From: G963666535 sp963666535
GTDB taxonomy: Bacteria > Bacillota > Clostridia > Oscillospirales > Oscillospiraceae
Assembly (NCBI GenBank): GCA_963666535.1
Contig: OY762913.1
Location: 2,542,001-2,606,000, forward strand
Direction: 5' to 3'
Length of the DNA stretch: 64,000 bases
This document shows, piece after piece, positions 17,113 to 25,841 of this stretch. The notes under the pieces are model-generated. The model was not told the DNA's origin. It worked only from the letters and a program-made list of their open reading frames with translations, and did not search any database. The position numbers and the translations under genes were made by a program. How positions within the stretch are numbered: the first letter of the stretch is position 1; each line of letters starts with the position of its first letter.

Positions 17113-17971
17113 AAGCAGGCTTGCGGTTGTGCAGGCGGAACTGGTGCGGGATGCGCTGGCTGTCCTTCACCCGGATATGAGCTTTGAGATCAGAACGTAT
17201 AAAACCACCGGCGATCTCATTCTGGACCGCACGCTGGATCAGGTAGGGGGAAAGGGTCTGTTCACCAAAGAGCTGGAGGCCGCCCTGCTTCTGGGTGAGG
17301 TTGACCTGCTGGTACACAGCTTGAAAGACGTTCCCATGCAGGTGGATGACCGCATCCCGCTTGTGGGGGTGACTGCCCGGGAAGATGAGCGGGACGCCTT
17401 GGTTCTTCCAGAAGGCTGCAATGGTTGGGACCAGAGAAAGCCCATCGGCTGTTCCAGCAAGCGGCGCACCCTTCAGCTGAAACGGCTGTACCCCGACTGT
17501 ATGGTGGCTCCTGTGCGGGGCAATGTTCTGACCAGACTAAACCGACTGGACAGCGGCGACTTCGGCGCTCTTGTCCTTGCCGCCGCCGGGCTTCGCCGCC
17601 TTGGACTGGAGGGGCGAATCACCGCTTGCTTTTCAGCGGAGGATATGCTGCCGGCGGCCTGTCAGGGGGTGTTGGCCTTGCAGGCAAAAGCGGGCTTTGA
17701 CCGGACCCTGTTAGCGGGACTCCATCATGAAGATACTTATTTGACTTCTCTGGCCGAGCGGGGCTTTGTGCGCACGTTGGACGGCGGCTGCTCTTCCCCA
17801 GTGGCGGCACATGCTGTGCTTGACGGCAGCAAGCTGACGCTGACCGGCCTTTACGTGGAGGAATCCAGCGGTGAACTGCACTTTGAAACTGTCTGCGGCG
17901 AAAAGAAACAGGCGGAGCAGCTTGGAGTTTCGCTGGCAAAAACCATGAAGCAAAGATGGTGTAACCGATGA
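17084..17971 (+). CDS. hemC: Hydroxymethylbilane synthase (porphobilinogen deaminase) HemC
   Basis: A 295-aa enzyme polymerising four porphobilinogens. Signature blocks: KIGSRESRLAVVQA at the start, GGKGLFTKELEAAL, HSLKDVPMQ, and Cys236 in LDGGCSSPVAAHA, the attachment site of the dipyrromethane cofactor. The ATG at 17084 is inside the end of hemA (29-base overlap, different frame) with GGAGG at 17073-17077; the longer in-frame form from 17024 reads hemA sequence. Its stop overlaps the next gene. All catalytic landmarks seem present. Confidence 0.94.
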   Translation: MNHLKIGSRESRLAVVQAELVRDALAVLHPDMSFEIRTYKTTGDLILDRTLDQVGGKGLFTKELEAALLLGEVDLLVHSLKDVPMQVDDRIPLVGVTAREDERDALVLPEGCNGWDQRKPIGCSSKRRTLQLKRLYPDCMVAPVRGNVLTRLNRLDSGDFGALVLAAAGLRRLGLEGRITACFSAEDMLPAACQGVLALQAKAGFDRTLLAGLHHEDTYLTSLAERGFVRTLDGGCSSPVAAHAVLDGSKLTLTGLYVEESSGELHFETVCGEKKQAEQLGVSLAKTMKQRWCNR

Positions 17972-19443
17972 GTGGAAAAGTATTTTTGTTGGGCGCCGGA
18001 CCGGGTGACAGCGGCCTTTTGACGCAAAAGGCCGCGAGACTTCTTTCCCAGGCCGAGGTCGTGGTGTACGACCGCTTGGTGGGGGAGGATATCTTGGCCA
18101 TGATGCCAAAAACCGCCGAACACATTAACGTGGGCAAACACGCGGGCCGCCATCCGGTTCCCCAGCAGGAAATCAGTTCCATTCTGCTACAAAAGGCACA
18201 GGAGGGAAAACAAGTGGTCCGCCTGAAGGGCGGGGACTGTTTCCTGTTTGGCCGGGGCGGCGAAGAGTTGGAGCTGCTGCGGGAGCATGGCATTCCCTTT
18301 GAGGTGGTACCCGGCGTCCCCTCCCCCATTGCGGCCACGGCATATGCGGGCATTCCTGTGACGCACAGGGATTACTGCGCCTCCGTCCACTTTATTACGG
18401 GACACCGGAAAGAAGACGGTGCGCTGAACCTGGACTATGAGTCTCTGGTCAGGTTAAAGGGCACGTTGGTTTTTTTGATGTCGGTGGCCACCTGTGGCGA
18501 AATCGCGGCGGGACTGATGGCAAACGGCATGGAGCCGGATATGGACTGTGCTGTCATTGAAAACGGCACCCGCCCAGAACAGCGAAAATTCATTGCAACG
18601 GTGGGTACGATTGCGGCGGTTATTTGCGATAACCACGTCATTTCCCCGGCGCTCATCGTGGTGGGACGGGTGTGCGCGCTGTCCGATCAGTTTGATTGGT
18701 TTTCCGTTTTGCCGCTGCATGGTAAGCGCATTTTGGTCACAGCCCCCCCCTCCAGCGGCGGCCGGTTGGAACAAAAGCTTCGGGAATTGGGCGCAAAGGT
18801 AACCGCAATCCCCGCGATTAACACGCGCCCATTGGCGTTTCAAATGCCCGACTTCGCCAAGGTAACGGCGGCAGTTTTCACCTCCTCCGCAGGAGTTGCG
18901 GCGTTCTTCTCAGCCCTGCTTGCCCAGGGGAAAGATTCTCGGTTTTTAGGCCAGATTAAAATCGCCGCCGTCGGCTCGGAAACGGCAAAGGCGCTGCGGC
19001 AGTACGGCATTTTAGCCGATCTTATCCCCCAGACCTGTAACGGTGGATCACTGGGCGCCGCACTATTGGAATCCGGCATTTTAAGGGCGGGAAATCTCGC
19101 CGTTTTATTCCGGGCCAAAAAGGCCTCGCCTGAACTGCCCGCCGTTTTAACCGGCGCAGGGGTCTCCGTTGCGGAGACCGCGGTCTATGAGACCTATGCG
19201 CTTCCTCTGGACGAGATCGGCCCTACCCAATACGATTGGGTCACCTTTACCAGCGCAAGCTGTGTGGAGAGCTTTCGCTCGTCCTGTGCTCAGAGTGGAT
19301 TTTCAGATTTTCTCTCCGTTCGTGCCTTATGCATCGGCCCGCAAACAGCAAAGGCCGCCGAAGCGCTGGGTATGAACGTGAGTGTTTCCAAAAAGGCTAC
19401 ACTCGATTCTATGGCAGATTTTATGAGGGAGGCAGTACAATGA
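17968..19443 (+). CDS. cobA-hemD: Fusion: uroporphyrinogen-III C-methyltransferase (CobA/SUMT) + uroporphyrinogen-III synthase HemD
   Basis: A 491-aa bifunctional protein. Residues 1 to about 240 are SUMT: FLLGAGPGDSGLLTQKA, VVVYDRLV, RLKGGDCFLFGRGGEE and GVPSPIAATAYAGIPVTHRD, all diagnostic. It methylates C2 and C7 of uroporphyrinogen III to precorrin-2. Residues from about 248 on, beginning LHGKRILVTAPPSSGGRLE, are HemD, which cyclises hydroxymethylbilane. The domain order is the usual one for clostridial CobA-HemD fusions. The fusion joins the branch-point substrate maker to its B12/siroheme-directed consumer. Stop overlaps hemB (ATGA). Confidence 0.94.
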   Translation: MSGKVFLLGAGPGDSGLLTQKAARLLSQAEVVVYDRLVGEDILAMMPKTAEHINVGKHAGRHPVPQQEISSILLQKAQEGKQVVRLKGGDCFLFGRGGEELELLREHGIPFEVVPGVPSPIAATAYAGIPVTHRDYCASVHFITGHRKEDGALNLDYESLVRLKGTLVFLMSVATCGEIAAGLMANGMEPDMDCAVIENGTRPEQRKFIATVGTIAAVICDNHVISPALIVVGRVCALSDQFDWFSVLPLHGKRILVTAPPSSGGRLEQKLRELGAKVTAIPAINTRPLAFQMPDFAKVTAAVFTSSAGVAAFFSALLAQGKDSRFLGQIKIAAVGSETAKALRQYGILADLIPQTCNGGSLGAALLESGILRAGNLAVLFRAKKASPELPAVLTGAGVSVAETAVYETYALPLDEIGPTQYDWVTFTSASCVESFRSSCAQSGFSDFLSVRALCIGPQTAKAAEALGMNVSVSKKATLDSMADFMREAVQ

Positions 19444-20420
19444 TACAACGTGGAAGACGACTTCGGCATGACCCCCTGATCCGCTCCCTGGCACGGGAGA
19501 CACGGATCAGCGCCGATTCCCTTATTTGGCCCCTGTTCATCAAGGCAGGAAGCAATATCCGCACCCCCATTGGGGCGCTGGACGGGCAATTTCACTTCAG
19601 TCCTGACCGTGTGGCGGAGGCCATTGACGAGGGGCTGGAAGCGGGAATCAACAAATTTCTCTTGTTCGGACTTCCCGAACACAAGGACTCCTGCGGCTCC
19701 GATGCCTATGACGAACATGGAATTGTCCAGCAGGGGCTTCGCACTCTGCGCGATCATTATGGCGACCAGATTTATCTGGTTACCGATATTTGCATGTGCG
19801 AATACACGGATCATGGTCACTGTGGAATCCTCCACAACCGGGAAATAGACAATGACGAGACGTTATTGTATTTAGACCGGATCGCGGTTTCTCACGCTCA
19901 GGCCGGTGCGGACATGGTGGCTCCCTCCGATATGATGGACGGACGCATTGGCTCCATACGGGCCGCGCTGGACGCGGAGGGCTTTTCCAATCTGCCCATT
20001 ATGTCCTATGCGGTAAAATACGCGTCGTCCTTTTATGGTCCCTTCCGGGACGCGGCAGGTTCCGCCCCTTCCTTTGGGGACCGAAAGAGCTATCAGATGG
20101 ACTTTCACAATGTCAATGAAGCACTGCGGGAGGCCATGACGGACGAGGCGGAGGGCGCCGATATTCTGATGGTGAAGCCCGCTCTTTCCTATCTGGATGT
20201 CATCCGGGCCGTGAAGGAGATCACCACCCTGCCCCTTGCGGCCTATTCGGTCAGCGGCGAGTACGCCATGATTAAATCCGCGGGAGCGGCGGGACTTATT
20301 GACGAGTACAAGGTCATGTGCGAGAGCGCTGCTTCCATCTATCGCGCTGGGGCGGATATTTTGATCACCTATTTTGCCAAAGAACTTGCACAGGCGATTC
20401 ACCGCGGTGACATTGGATAA
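19440..20420 (+). CDS. hemB: Delta-aminolevulinic acid dehydratase (porphobilinogen synthase) HemB
   Basis: A 326-aa enzyme condensing two 5-aminolevulinates. It has RRLRHDPLIRSLARET at the N-terminus, the cysteine-rich zinc site DICMCEYTDHGHCG, and both Schiff-base lysines: Lys193 in SYAVKYASSFYGPFR and Lys246 in LMVKPALSYLD. The cysteine cluster implies a zinc-dependent form. The ATG at 19440 overlaps the upstream stop; a longer in-frame reading from 19236 is out-of-frame cobA-hemD DNA. Length is standard. Confidence 0.95.
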   Translation: MIQRGRRLRHDPLIRSLARETRISADSLIWPLFIKAGSNIRTPIGALDGQFHFSPDRVAEAIDEGLEAGINKFLLFGLPEHKDSCGSDAYDEHGIVQQGLRTLRDHYGDQIYLVTDICMCEYTDHGHCGILHNREIDNDETLLYLDRIAVSHAQAGADMVAPSDMMDGRIGSIRAALDAEGFSNLPIMSYAVKYASSFYGPFRDAAGSAPSFGDRKSYQMDFHNVNEALREAMTDEAEGADILMVKPALSYLDVIRAVKEITTLPLAAYSVSGEYAMIKSAGAAGLIDEYKVMCESAASIYRAGADILITYFAKELAQAIHRGDIG

Positions 20421-20449
20421 AAGTTTTTACCGAAAGGAATGGTTAGACC

Positions 20450-21718
20450 ATGGATTGCTCCAAATCCGAAGCACTGTTTGCGCGCGCCAAAAAGGTTTTG
20501 CCCGGGGGCGTCAACAGCCCGGTTCGCGCCTTTAACGCCGTGGGAGGCGTTCCCCGCTTTATCGCCTCCGCCAGGGGCGCGCATCTGACCGATGCCGACG
20601 GGAACACCTATCTGGATTACATTTGCTCCTGGGGCCCCATGCTGCTGGGACACAGTAATCAAACGGTGTTGGCCGAGGTGGAAAAAGCCTGCCGGGACGG
20701 ATTGAGCTTTGGTGCCGCCACCGAGCGCGAGGTAGAAATGGCAGAACTGATGTGCTCCATGGTGCCAGATCTTGAAATGGTTCGGATGGTCAACAGCGGA
20801 ACCGAGGCGGTGATGAGTGCCCTGCGCTTGGCCCGCGGCGCTACCGGCCGGGATAAAATTATCAAGTTTATTGGCTGCTACCACGGTCACAGCGACAGTA
20901 TGCTGGTGAAGGCAGGCTCCGGTCTGCTGACCAACGGCGCGCCGGACAGTCGCGGGGTCACCCGCGGCGCAGCGGCGGATACCCTGCTGGCAGACTACAA
21001 TGATTTGACTTCCGTGGCTTCTCTTTTTGTGGAAAACCCCGACCAAATCGCGGCTGTGATCGTGGAGCCGGTGGCGGCAAATATGGGCGTGGTGCCTCCC
21101 CGCCCGGGCTTTTTGGATGGTCTGCGCACTCTGTGCAGTCAAAACGGCGCACTTTTAATTTTTGACGAGGTGATTACGGGCTTTCGTCTTTCACCAGGCG
21201 GTGCAGCAAAGTATTTCGGCGTTCGCCCTGATATTTTTGTCTATGGCAAGATTATTGGCGGCGGCATGCCGGTGGGGGCTTACGGCGGCTCCCGCTCCCT
21301 GATGGAGAACATTTCTCCGGTGGGGTCTATCTATCAGGCGGGAACCCTTGCAGGAAATCCGGTGGCTATGGCAGCGGGCCTTGCCATGCTCCGGCAAATC
21401 AAGGCCGATCCTCAGGTTTACACGCAGCTGGAACGCAAGGCTGCCGCATTGGCCGAGGGATTGCGAGCGGCGTTCCCCGGCTATACCGTGAACCAGATCG
21501 GGTCGCTGCTTAGCCTCTTTTTCACAAAGGAGGCGGTCACTTCCTTTGACAGCGCCAAAACCTGTGACACCGCACTTTACGGACGGTATTTTAACCACAT
21601 GCTCTGCCATGGAATTTATTTGGCTCCCGCCCAGTTTGAGGCGATGTTTGTCAGCGCCGCCCATACGAATGCTGAAATTAATGAGACCATTGAAGTAGCA
21701 AAGGACTTTGCCCTATAA
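20450..21718 (+). CDS. hemL: Glutamate-1-semialdehyde 2,1-aminomutase HemL
   Basis: A 422-aa PLP enzyme that converts glutamate-1-semialdehyde, the product of HemA, to 5-aminolevulinate. Diagnostic blocks: VLPGGVNSPVRAF, MVNSGTEAVMSALRLARG, CYHGHSDS, FDEVITGFR and the PLP Lys267 in YGKIIGGGMPVGAYGG. Ribosome site GAAAGGAATGG precedes the ATG by a 30-base gap after hemB. This is the last gene of the tetrapyrrole cluster. I see no strong terminator immediately downstream. Confidence 0.95.
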   Translation: MDCSKSEALFARAKKVLPGGVNSPVRAFNAVGGVPRFIASARGAHLTDADGNTYLDYICSWGPMLLGHSNQTVLAEVEKACRDGLSFGAATEREVEMAELMCSMVPDLEMVRMVNSGTEAVMSALRLARGATGRDKIIKFIGCYHGHSDSMLVKAGSGLLTNGAPDSRGVTRGAAADTLLADYNDLTSVASLFVENPDQIAAVIVEPVAANMGVVPPRPGFLDGLRTLCSQNGALLIFDEVITGFRLSPGGAAKYFGVRPDIFVYGKIIGGGMPVGAYGGSRSLMENISPVGSIYQAGTLAGNPVAMAAGLAMLRQIKADPQVYTQLERKAAALAEGLRAAFPGYTVNQIGSLLSLFFTKEAVTSFDSAKTCDTALYGRYFNHMLCHGIYLAPAQFEAMFVSAAHTNAEINETIEVAKDFAL

Positions 21719-21928
21719 AACAGCGCCCACTGTCCAACTGCAGCATACTATACTCTCTGTCCTCCATTTGACTCATACAGAAAGCCTGTTTTATAAAAAG
21801 CGCCAAGAGGCTCGTACTTTTTCGTGCGGGTTTGTGGCAAGAAAAGTTCTCTTTTTGTCATATCACATTCCATTGATACGAAGAGTCATATAAGTGGAGG
21901 CCAAAACAAAGTGATTAGGGGGCACGAT

Positions 21929-22297
21929 ATGTTAATTTTCGCGATAATATCCATCACACTTGCGCTCGTTTTTTATACCATTGGCGTTTGGAGTGAAAAA
22001 ATGCAAGGGCAGCTCAAAAACTGGCACCTGGTCATATTTTGGCTGGGATTCACGTTTGACACGCTGGGTACAACGTTAATGAGCAAGCTGGCACAAAGCG
22101 GCTTTCAACTTAATTTTCACGGCATAACCGGGCTGCTTGCAATTGTTCTCATGCTTTTCCACGCCATCTGGGCCACATACGTCTCGGTGCAGAACAACGA
22201 GACGGCCAAACGCAATTTTCATAAATTCAGCATTGCAGTATGGCTCATATGGCTCATTCCTTATCTATCCGGGGCAATCTTTGGCGTATCAATGTAA
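21929..22297 (+). CDS. Small four-helix membrane protein, HsmA/TIGR03987-like
   Basis: A 122-aa protein, nearly all hydrophobic, with about four membrane spans. Blocks TIGVWSEKMQG, FDTLGTTLMSKLA, NFHGITGLLAIVLMLFHA and FHKFSIAVWLIWLIPY resemble the small HsmA/TIGR03987 membrane family from memory; the function of that family is not established for this organism. The ATG at 21929 follows AGGGGGC. An in-frame extension to 21824 is possible but less likely. It stands alone, 210 bases after hemL, and is probably not part of the B12 operon. Confidence 0.75.
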   Translation: MLIFAIISITLALVFYTIGVWSEKMQGQLKNWHLVIFWLGFTFDTLGTTLMSKLAQSGFQLNFHGITGLLAIVLMLFHAIWATYVSVQNNETAKRNFHKFSIAVWLIWLIPYLSGAIFGVSM

Positions 22298-22473
22298 TGC
22301 ATGTCCGCCCCCTTCCCTTTGGATTGTTTCTGCGACATTTTGATTCCTCCGGGTTTTTTTGAACAGGCTCCCATGACAAGGAACGTATCTGCATGTAATT
22401 GGGAAGACCCTATTTCCAAGCCAGCGGATTGAATCACGCACGGATCGTGGCGGAAGATTCCTCTGTTTTAACG

Positions 22474-22518
22474 CTGAGACAACAGGGGGCGGCAAATGGC
22501 CGTCCCCTGTTGTCTCAG
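22474..22518 (+). terminator. Long hairpin, probable terminator after the HsmA-like gene
   Basis: CTGAGACAACAGGGG and its complement CCCCTGTTGTCTCAG form a perfect 15-bp stem around a short loop, followed by TCCTATATTTTA. It lies 177 bases after the upstream stop and 50 bases before the next start. The rest of 22298-22567 shows no convincing gene. Confidence 0.65.
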
Positions 22519-22567
22519 TCCTATATTTTATGATATACTTGTTAAAATTGGAAAAGAGGTGCCAAAC

Positions 22568-23503
22568 ATGACCGATTACAATAACCAGCTTCAGGCTCTC
22601 CGTGAGAAACTGGCCCGCAAGTCTAAAGTGGAGTCCATGCTCTCCAGCCTGCAGGCACAGCTTACTGACCTGAAGGCCGAAGAACAGCGTCTGGCCAATA
22701 TCCGCATGAATGAGCAAACGGACGTAGACAGGCTGGAAAAGCCCAGCCTCGCCTCGTTCTTCTATACCGTGATCAGCCGGAAAGACGAGAAGCTGGAACA
22801 AGAAAAGGCCGAGGCATATGCCGCGGCTGTGAAACATGAAGTTGCAGTCCACCAGGTCGAGACGGTGGAACATGATATACGCTCCATGGAAGCGGAGCTT
22901 TCGGAATATTCTGAAACTCAGTCGCAGTATGACAAGGTTTTTGCACAAAAGGAAGCAGCTGTTAAGCAGTCGGACTCGGCGCACGCCGCTGAACTGTACC
23001 GTATGGAAGACCGGCTTGGGTATCTCTCTGCTCAGATCAAAGAAATGGACGAAGCGCTGTCTGTCGGACGGGCGGCGCTTTCTCAAATATCGGCAGTTGA
23101 ACAGGCGCTTGGCAGTGCGGAGGGCTGGGGTACTTGGGATCTATTGGGCGGCGGACTGATCTCCGACCTTGCCAAGCACGCCCACCTTGATGATGCGCAG
23201 GCTCAGATCAGCGAACTTCAGGATACACTCCGCCGTTACCGTACGGAACTGTCCGATGTGACAATTCATGCGGATATACAGGTGCAAATCGAAGGTTTCC
23301 TCCGGTTTGCGGATTACTTCTTTGACGGGCTGTTTGCGGATTGGACCGTATTGAACAGCATTCACAGTTCTCAGGAACAGATATCCACAACCCGGTCGCA
23401 AGTGGAAGGTATCCAGCGTAGGCTGGAGGAGATGAAACGGAACCTTGCCCTCGAAACCGAGAAACTGAAAACACAACGAAATGATATCGTGCTGAACGCT
23501 TAA
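22568..23503 (+). CDS. Coiled-coil protein of unknown function
   Basis: A 311-aa hydrophilic protein. Residues about 5-60, 70-170 and 205-300 are rich in heptad-like leucine/glutamate/lysine patterns (for example LREKLARKSKVESMLSSLQA and LRRYRTELSDV), suggesting long coiled coils. A glycine-rich break, EGWGTWDLLGGGLISDLAKH, lies near residues 190-210. There is no signal peptide or membrane span. The ATG at 22568 has GAAAAGAGGTG upstream. I do not recognise a family with a known function. It lies just upstream of a VanZ-like remnant and a LURP-one gene, which may be a chance arrangement. Confidence 0.7.
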   Translation: MTDYNNQLQALREKLARKSKVESMLSSLQAQLTDLKAEEQRLANIRMNEQTDVDRLEKPSLASFFYTVISRKDEKLEQEKAEAYAAAVKHEVAVHQVETVEHDIRSMEAELSEYSETQSQYDKVFAQKEAAVKQSDSAHAAELYRMEDRLGYLSAQIKEMDEALSVGRAALSQISAVEQALGSAEGWGTWDLLGGGLISDLAKHAHLDDAQAQISELQDTLRRYRTELSDVTIHADIQVQIEGFLRFADYFFDGLFADWTVLNSIHSSQEQISTTRSQVEGIQRRLEEMKRNLALETEKLKTQRNDIVLNA

Positions 23504-23530
23504 AGGGGCATAAAACAAGCAAGCCGTGCC

Positions 23531-23710
23531 GTGTTATGGGTTTATATCGCCTATGGACTTGTGCTTTGGCTGGGATCCGGTCACGCAGGCTAACGCAATT
23601 CTCCCGTGAGGTTTTCCATCGTAGTCCTGCTCGGCAACAATATGGTATTTGTGCCGTTAGGGCTGCTGCTCCCCTGTCCTCAGCCAAGACTGCACACAAT
23701 AAAAGGCTGG
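23531..23710 (+). pseudogene. Possible VanZ-like membrane protein remnant
   Basis: One frame reads LWVYIAYGLVLWLGSG, then an in-frame TAA (23591-23593), then FSIVVLLGNNMVFVPLGLLLP. The second block resembles the VanZ-family GN-(x)-FVPFG-type motif, and the first resembles a membrane span of the same family. The piece is far shorter than a functional VanZ (about 150-180 aa), has a stop inside and no good ribosome site. The identification is by eye only, and chance similarity of hydrophobic sequence is possible. Confidence 0.3.
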
Positions 23711-23747
23711 GTTTTCACCCGGAAATGTCAGCGGAAAGGAATAAGAT

Positions 23748-23858
23748 ATGAAGCTATATATACGACAAAAAGTTTTTTCATGGGTCGACCAGTTCACCGT
23801 AAAGGATGAATTGGAAGAAGACAAATACTTTGTGAACGGCGAATTTTTCTCCTGGGGG
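23748..23858 (+). pseudogene. LURP-one/YxjI-family gene, 5' part (cut by IS256-type element)
   Basis: ATG at 23748 behind GGAAAGGA encodes 37 residues starting MKLYIRQKVFSW and ending GEFFSWG. The frame is then broken by the insertion element. Removing the element and one copy of the 8-bp duplication rejoins it exactly to the 3' part (25380 on), restoring a 166-aa protein. Members of this family are small beta-barrel proteins related to phospholipid scramblases; their bacterial role is poorly known. As it stands, the reading frame ends at a TAA just within the element after a few foreign codons. Confidence 0.85.
23851..23858. repeat. 8-bp target-site duplication, left copy (CCTGGGGG)
   Basis: CCTGGGGG flanks the IS256-type element on the left and recurs at 25372-25379 on the right. 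The match cannot be extended in either direction, so it is exactly 8 bp, the size usual for this IS family. Confidence 0.88.
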
Positions 23859-25371
23859 GGCACGTCGGAAAATTTTGTGTAATTGTAAAATCCCTTGATC
23901 AAGAATTTTAGCTTGTATCTGTGGGTTTGCTCTTGCAAATCAAGACTGTGGATTTTGCCTTCACTGCCCGTTTCCCCGGGAGCGGACACGGTATGCGCGC
24001 TTTGCGTGAATGCCGCGTCCGCCCAGGGGAACTCTATTTCAAGGTAAAATCAGACTGCGGCTCGCTCAGAAAACATCAGGTTGAGCTGGCTTAATACCAT
24101 ATCCCAGTTTCGACATCTGGACGTCCAGTGTTCGACAATTTTTTTAGATGCCAGATACAGCATCTTGCGCAGGGAGTCATCGCTGGTAAAGCTGGGTTTA
24201 TTTTTGGTGATTTGCCGAAACTGGCGGTTAAGACCCTCAATGATGTTTGTCGTGTATATGATGCGCCGGATTTCGGCGGGGTATGCGAAAAAGGTGCTCA
24301 GAATGTCCCAGTTTTCTTCCCAGCTCTTGACGCAGGAGGGATACTGTTTACCCCACTTTTCACGGAATGCCATCAAATGCTCCAACGCTTCGTCTTCCGT
24401 GACGGCTTTATAGACCAGTTTCAAATCAGCCATGAGCGCCTTGATATCCTTGTAGCTCACATAGCGGGTGGAGCTGCGGATCTGATGGATGATGCAGCGT
24501 TGGATTTGCGCTTGGGGGTAAACGGCATTGATGGCCTCGCAGAAGCCCTTCAGCCCGTCCACACAGAACAGATAAACATCCAAAACACCCCTGCTTTTGA
24601 GGTCATTCAACACAGAAAGCCAAAACTTGCTGCTCTCATGTTCCCCGATCCAAACGCCAAGAATGTCCTTTCTGCCATCCATGGTGATGCCAAGTACCAC
24701 ATAGGAAGCCTTGGTGACATACTGGTGATTTTCCTTGACCTTGTAATGAATAGCGTCCAAAAATACAAATGGATAGACGGGTTCCAACGGTCTGTTCTGC
24801 CATGCCGAAACCTCCGGCATGATTTTCTCGCTGATCTTACTCACTAGCTCTGGGGAGATTTCCACATCATAAAGGCTCTTAATCTGCTCCGCTATATCCC
24901 GCTGACTCATGCCACAGGCATACAGGGAAAGAATCTTTTCCTCCATGCCGTCGGCGTTTCGGCTGTATCTTTCGATGATTTGAGGCTCATATTTTCCGTT
25001 GCGATCCCGGGGCACCTTGATCTCCACCTCGCCCAATTGCGTCTTGACTGTCTTTTGCGAATACCCATTTCGGTAATTCTTAGCTTCCGGTTCGACAGCG
25101 GTTTGCGACGCTCTTTCGCTTTTTTCGTAGCCCAGCTCCGAGTCCAGCTCGCTTTCCATGACCTGCTGAAGTACGTCACGAAACATTTCCTTCATGGCCC
25201 CCATAATCTCCATGGTGCTGCTAAACTTTTGGCTGTTCACGTATTCTCGCATCAGTTCTGCCGGTGCTTCCTTCATAAAAAACATCCTTTCAGTGTTGAA
25301 TTGTTATTGCTCCAATTCTTGACCAAAAGGATGTCTCTCATTCACTTTTACACAAAATTTTTCGGGGTCTC
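23859..25371 (-). mobile_element. Complete IS256-family insertion sequence (1513 bp)
   Basis: The element is bounded by imperfect terminal inverted repeats of about 24 bp; the inner 14 bases are perfect (AAAATTTTGTGTAA at 23869-23882 against its complement TTACACAAAATTTT at 25348-25361). It carries one transposase gene on the - strand and is flanked by an exact 8-bp duplication. The reconstructed host gene is in frame without other damage, so the insertion looks recent. The exact outer ends are assigned from the duplication. Confidence 0.88.
24050..25285 (-). CDS. IS256-family transposase
   Basis: A 411-aa DDE transposase. The catalytic triad is visible: Asp177 in FLDAIHYKV, Asp243 in CVDGLKGF and Glu350 in TTNIIEGLNRQFR. 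The family signature RCIIHQIRSSTRYVSYKD follows the second Asp, and CGMSQRDIAEQIKSLYDV forms the helix-turn-helix upstream. Length is typical (about 390-415 aa) and no frame break is seen, so the element is probably active. The first ATG (25285) follows AAAGGATGTTTT; a second ATG at 25276 is possible. Confidence 0.95.
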   Translation of the reverse strand: MFFMKEAPAELMREYVNSQKFSSTMEIMGAMKEMFRDVLQQVMESELDSELGYEKSERASQTAVEPEAKNYRNGYSQKTVKTQLGEVEIKVPRDRNGKYEPQIIERYSRNADGMEEKILSLYACGMSQRDIAEQIKSLYDVEISPELVSKISEKIMPEVSAWQNRPLEPVYPFVFLDAIHYKVKENHQYVTKASYVVLGITMDGRKDILGVWIGEHESSKFWLSVLNDLKSRGVLDVYLFCVDGLKGFCEAINAVYPQAQIQRCIIHQIRSSTRYVSYKDIKALMADLKLVYKAVTEDEALEHLMAFREKWGKQYPSCVKSWEENWDILSTFFAYPAEIRRIIYTTNIIEGLNRQFRQITKNKPSFTSDDSLRKMLYLASKKIVEHWTSRCRNWDMVLSQLNLMFSERAAV

Positions 25372-25379
25372 CCTGGGGG
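25372..25379. repeat. 8-bp target-site duplication, right copy (CCTGGGGG)
   Basis: Right partner of the duplication at 23851-23858. Directly after it the host frame continues with AAA AAA CTG CAT, which joins in frame with TGG GGG. Confidence 0.88.
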
Positions 25380-25769
25380 AAAAAACTGCATGTATGCGAT
25401 CATTCAGGGAAGGAAGTCGCCTTCATCCAGCAGAAAGTATTCAGTTTTCTGCCGAAGTTTTTCATTTTTTCAGGCGACAGGCAGATTGCCGAAATTGTCA
25501 AGGAGTTCACCTTTCTGCGCCCCAAATACAGTATTGAAGGACTCGGCTGGGAGATCAATGGCAACTTCATGTCCCACGACTATGAGATCACGCAGCAAGG
25601 GCGGACCATTGTGACAATCCACAAGCAGTGGATGACCTGGGGCGATTGCTACGAACTGGACATAGCCGATGCACAAGATGAGATCGTCGCTTTATCCGTG
25701 GTACTTGCCATCGACTGCGTCATGGCGGCCGCGGCAGCCGGTGTCGCCGGATCAGCTCCCGGCAATTAG
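25372..25769 (+). pseudogene. LURP-one/YxjI-family gene, 3' part (cut by IS256-type element)
   Basis: After the right duplication 129 codons remain, beginning KKLHVCDHSGKEVAFIQQK and including FLRPKYSIEGLGWEI and KQWMTWGDCYELDI, the latter with the tryptophan/aspartate pattern of LURP-one-related proteins. The C-terminus is a small-residue helix (VMAAAAAGVAGSA), as commonly seen in YxjI relatives, perhaps a membrane anchor. The part has no own good start; an internal ATG at 25569 could give a 66-aa fragment of doubtful value. The whole gene (23748-25769 minus the element) would encode 166 aa. Confidence 0.83.
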
Positions 25770-25841
25770 AGGATAAGACGCAGCGGGCGGTATCCGTTTG
25801 GATATTACCCACTCATTAGATCTTGATCGGACTTTCCGTTA

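Noticed and set aside
23531..23751. A 71-codon + strand frame before the LURP-one gene as an intact gene
   Set aside because: Composition is not protein-like, and the alternative frame gives the VanZ-like similarity; no ribosome site was seen.
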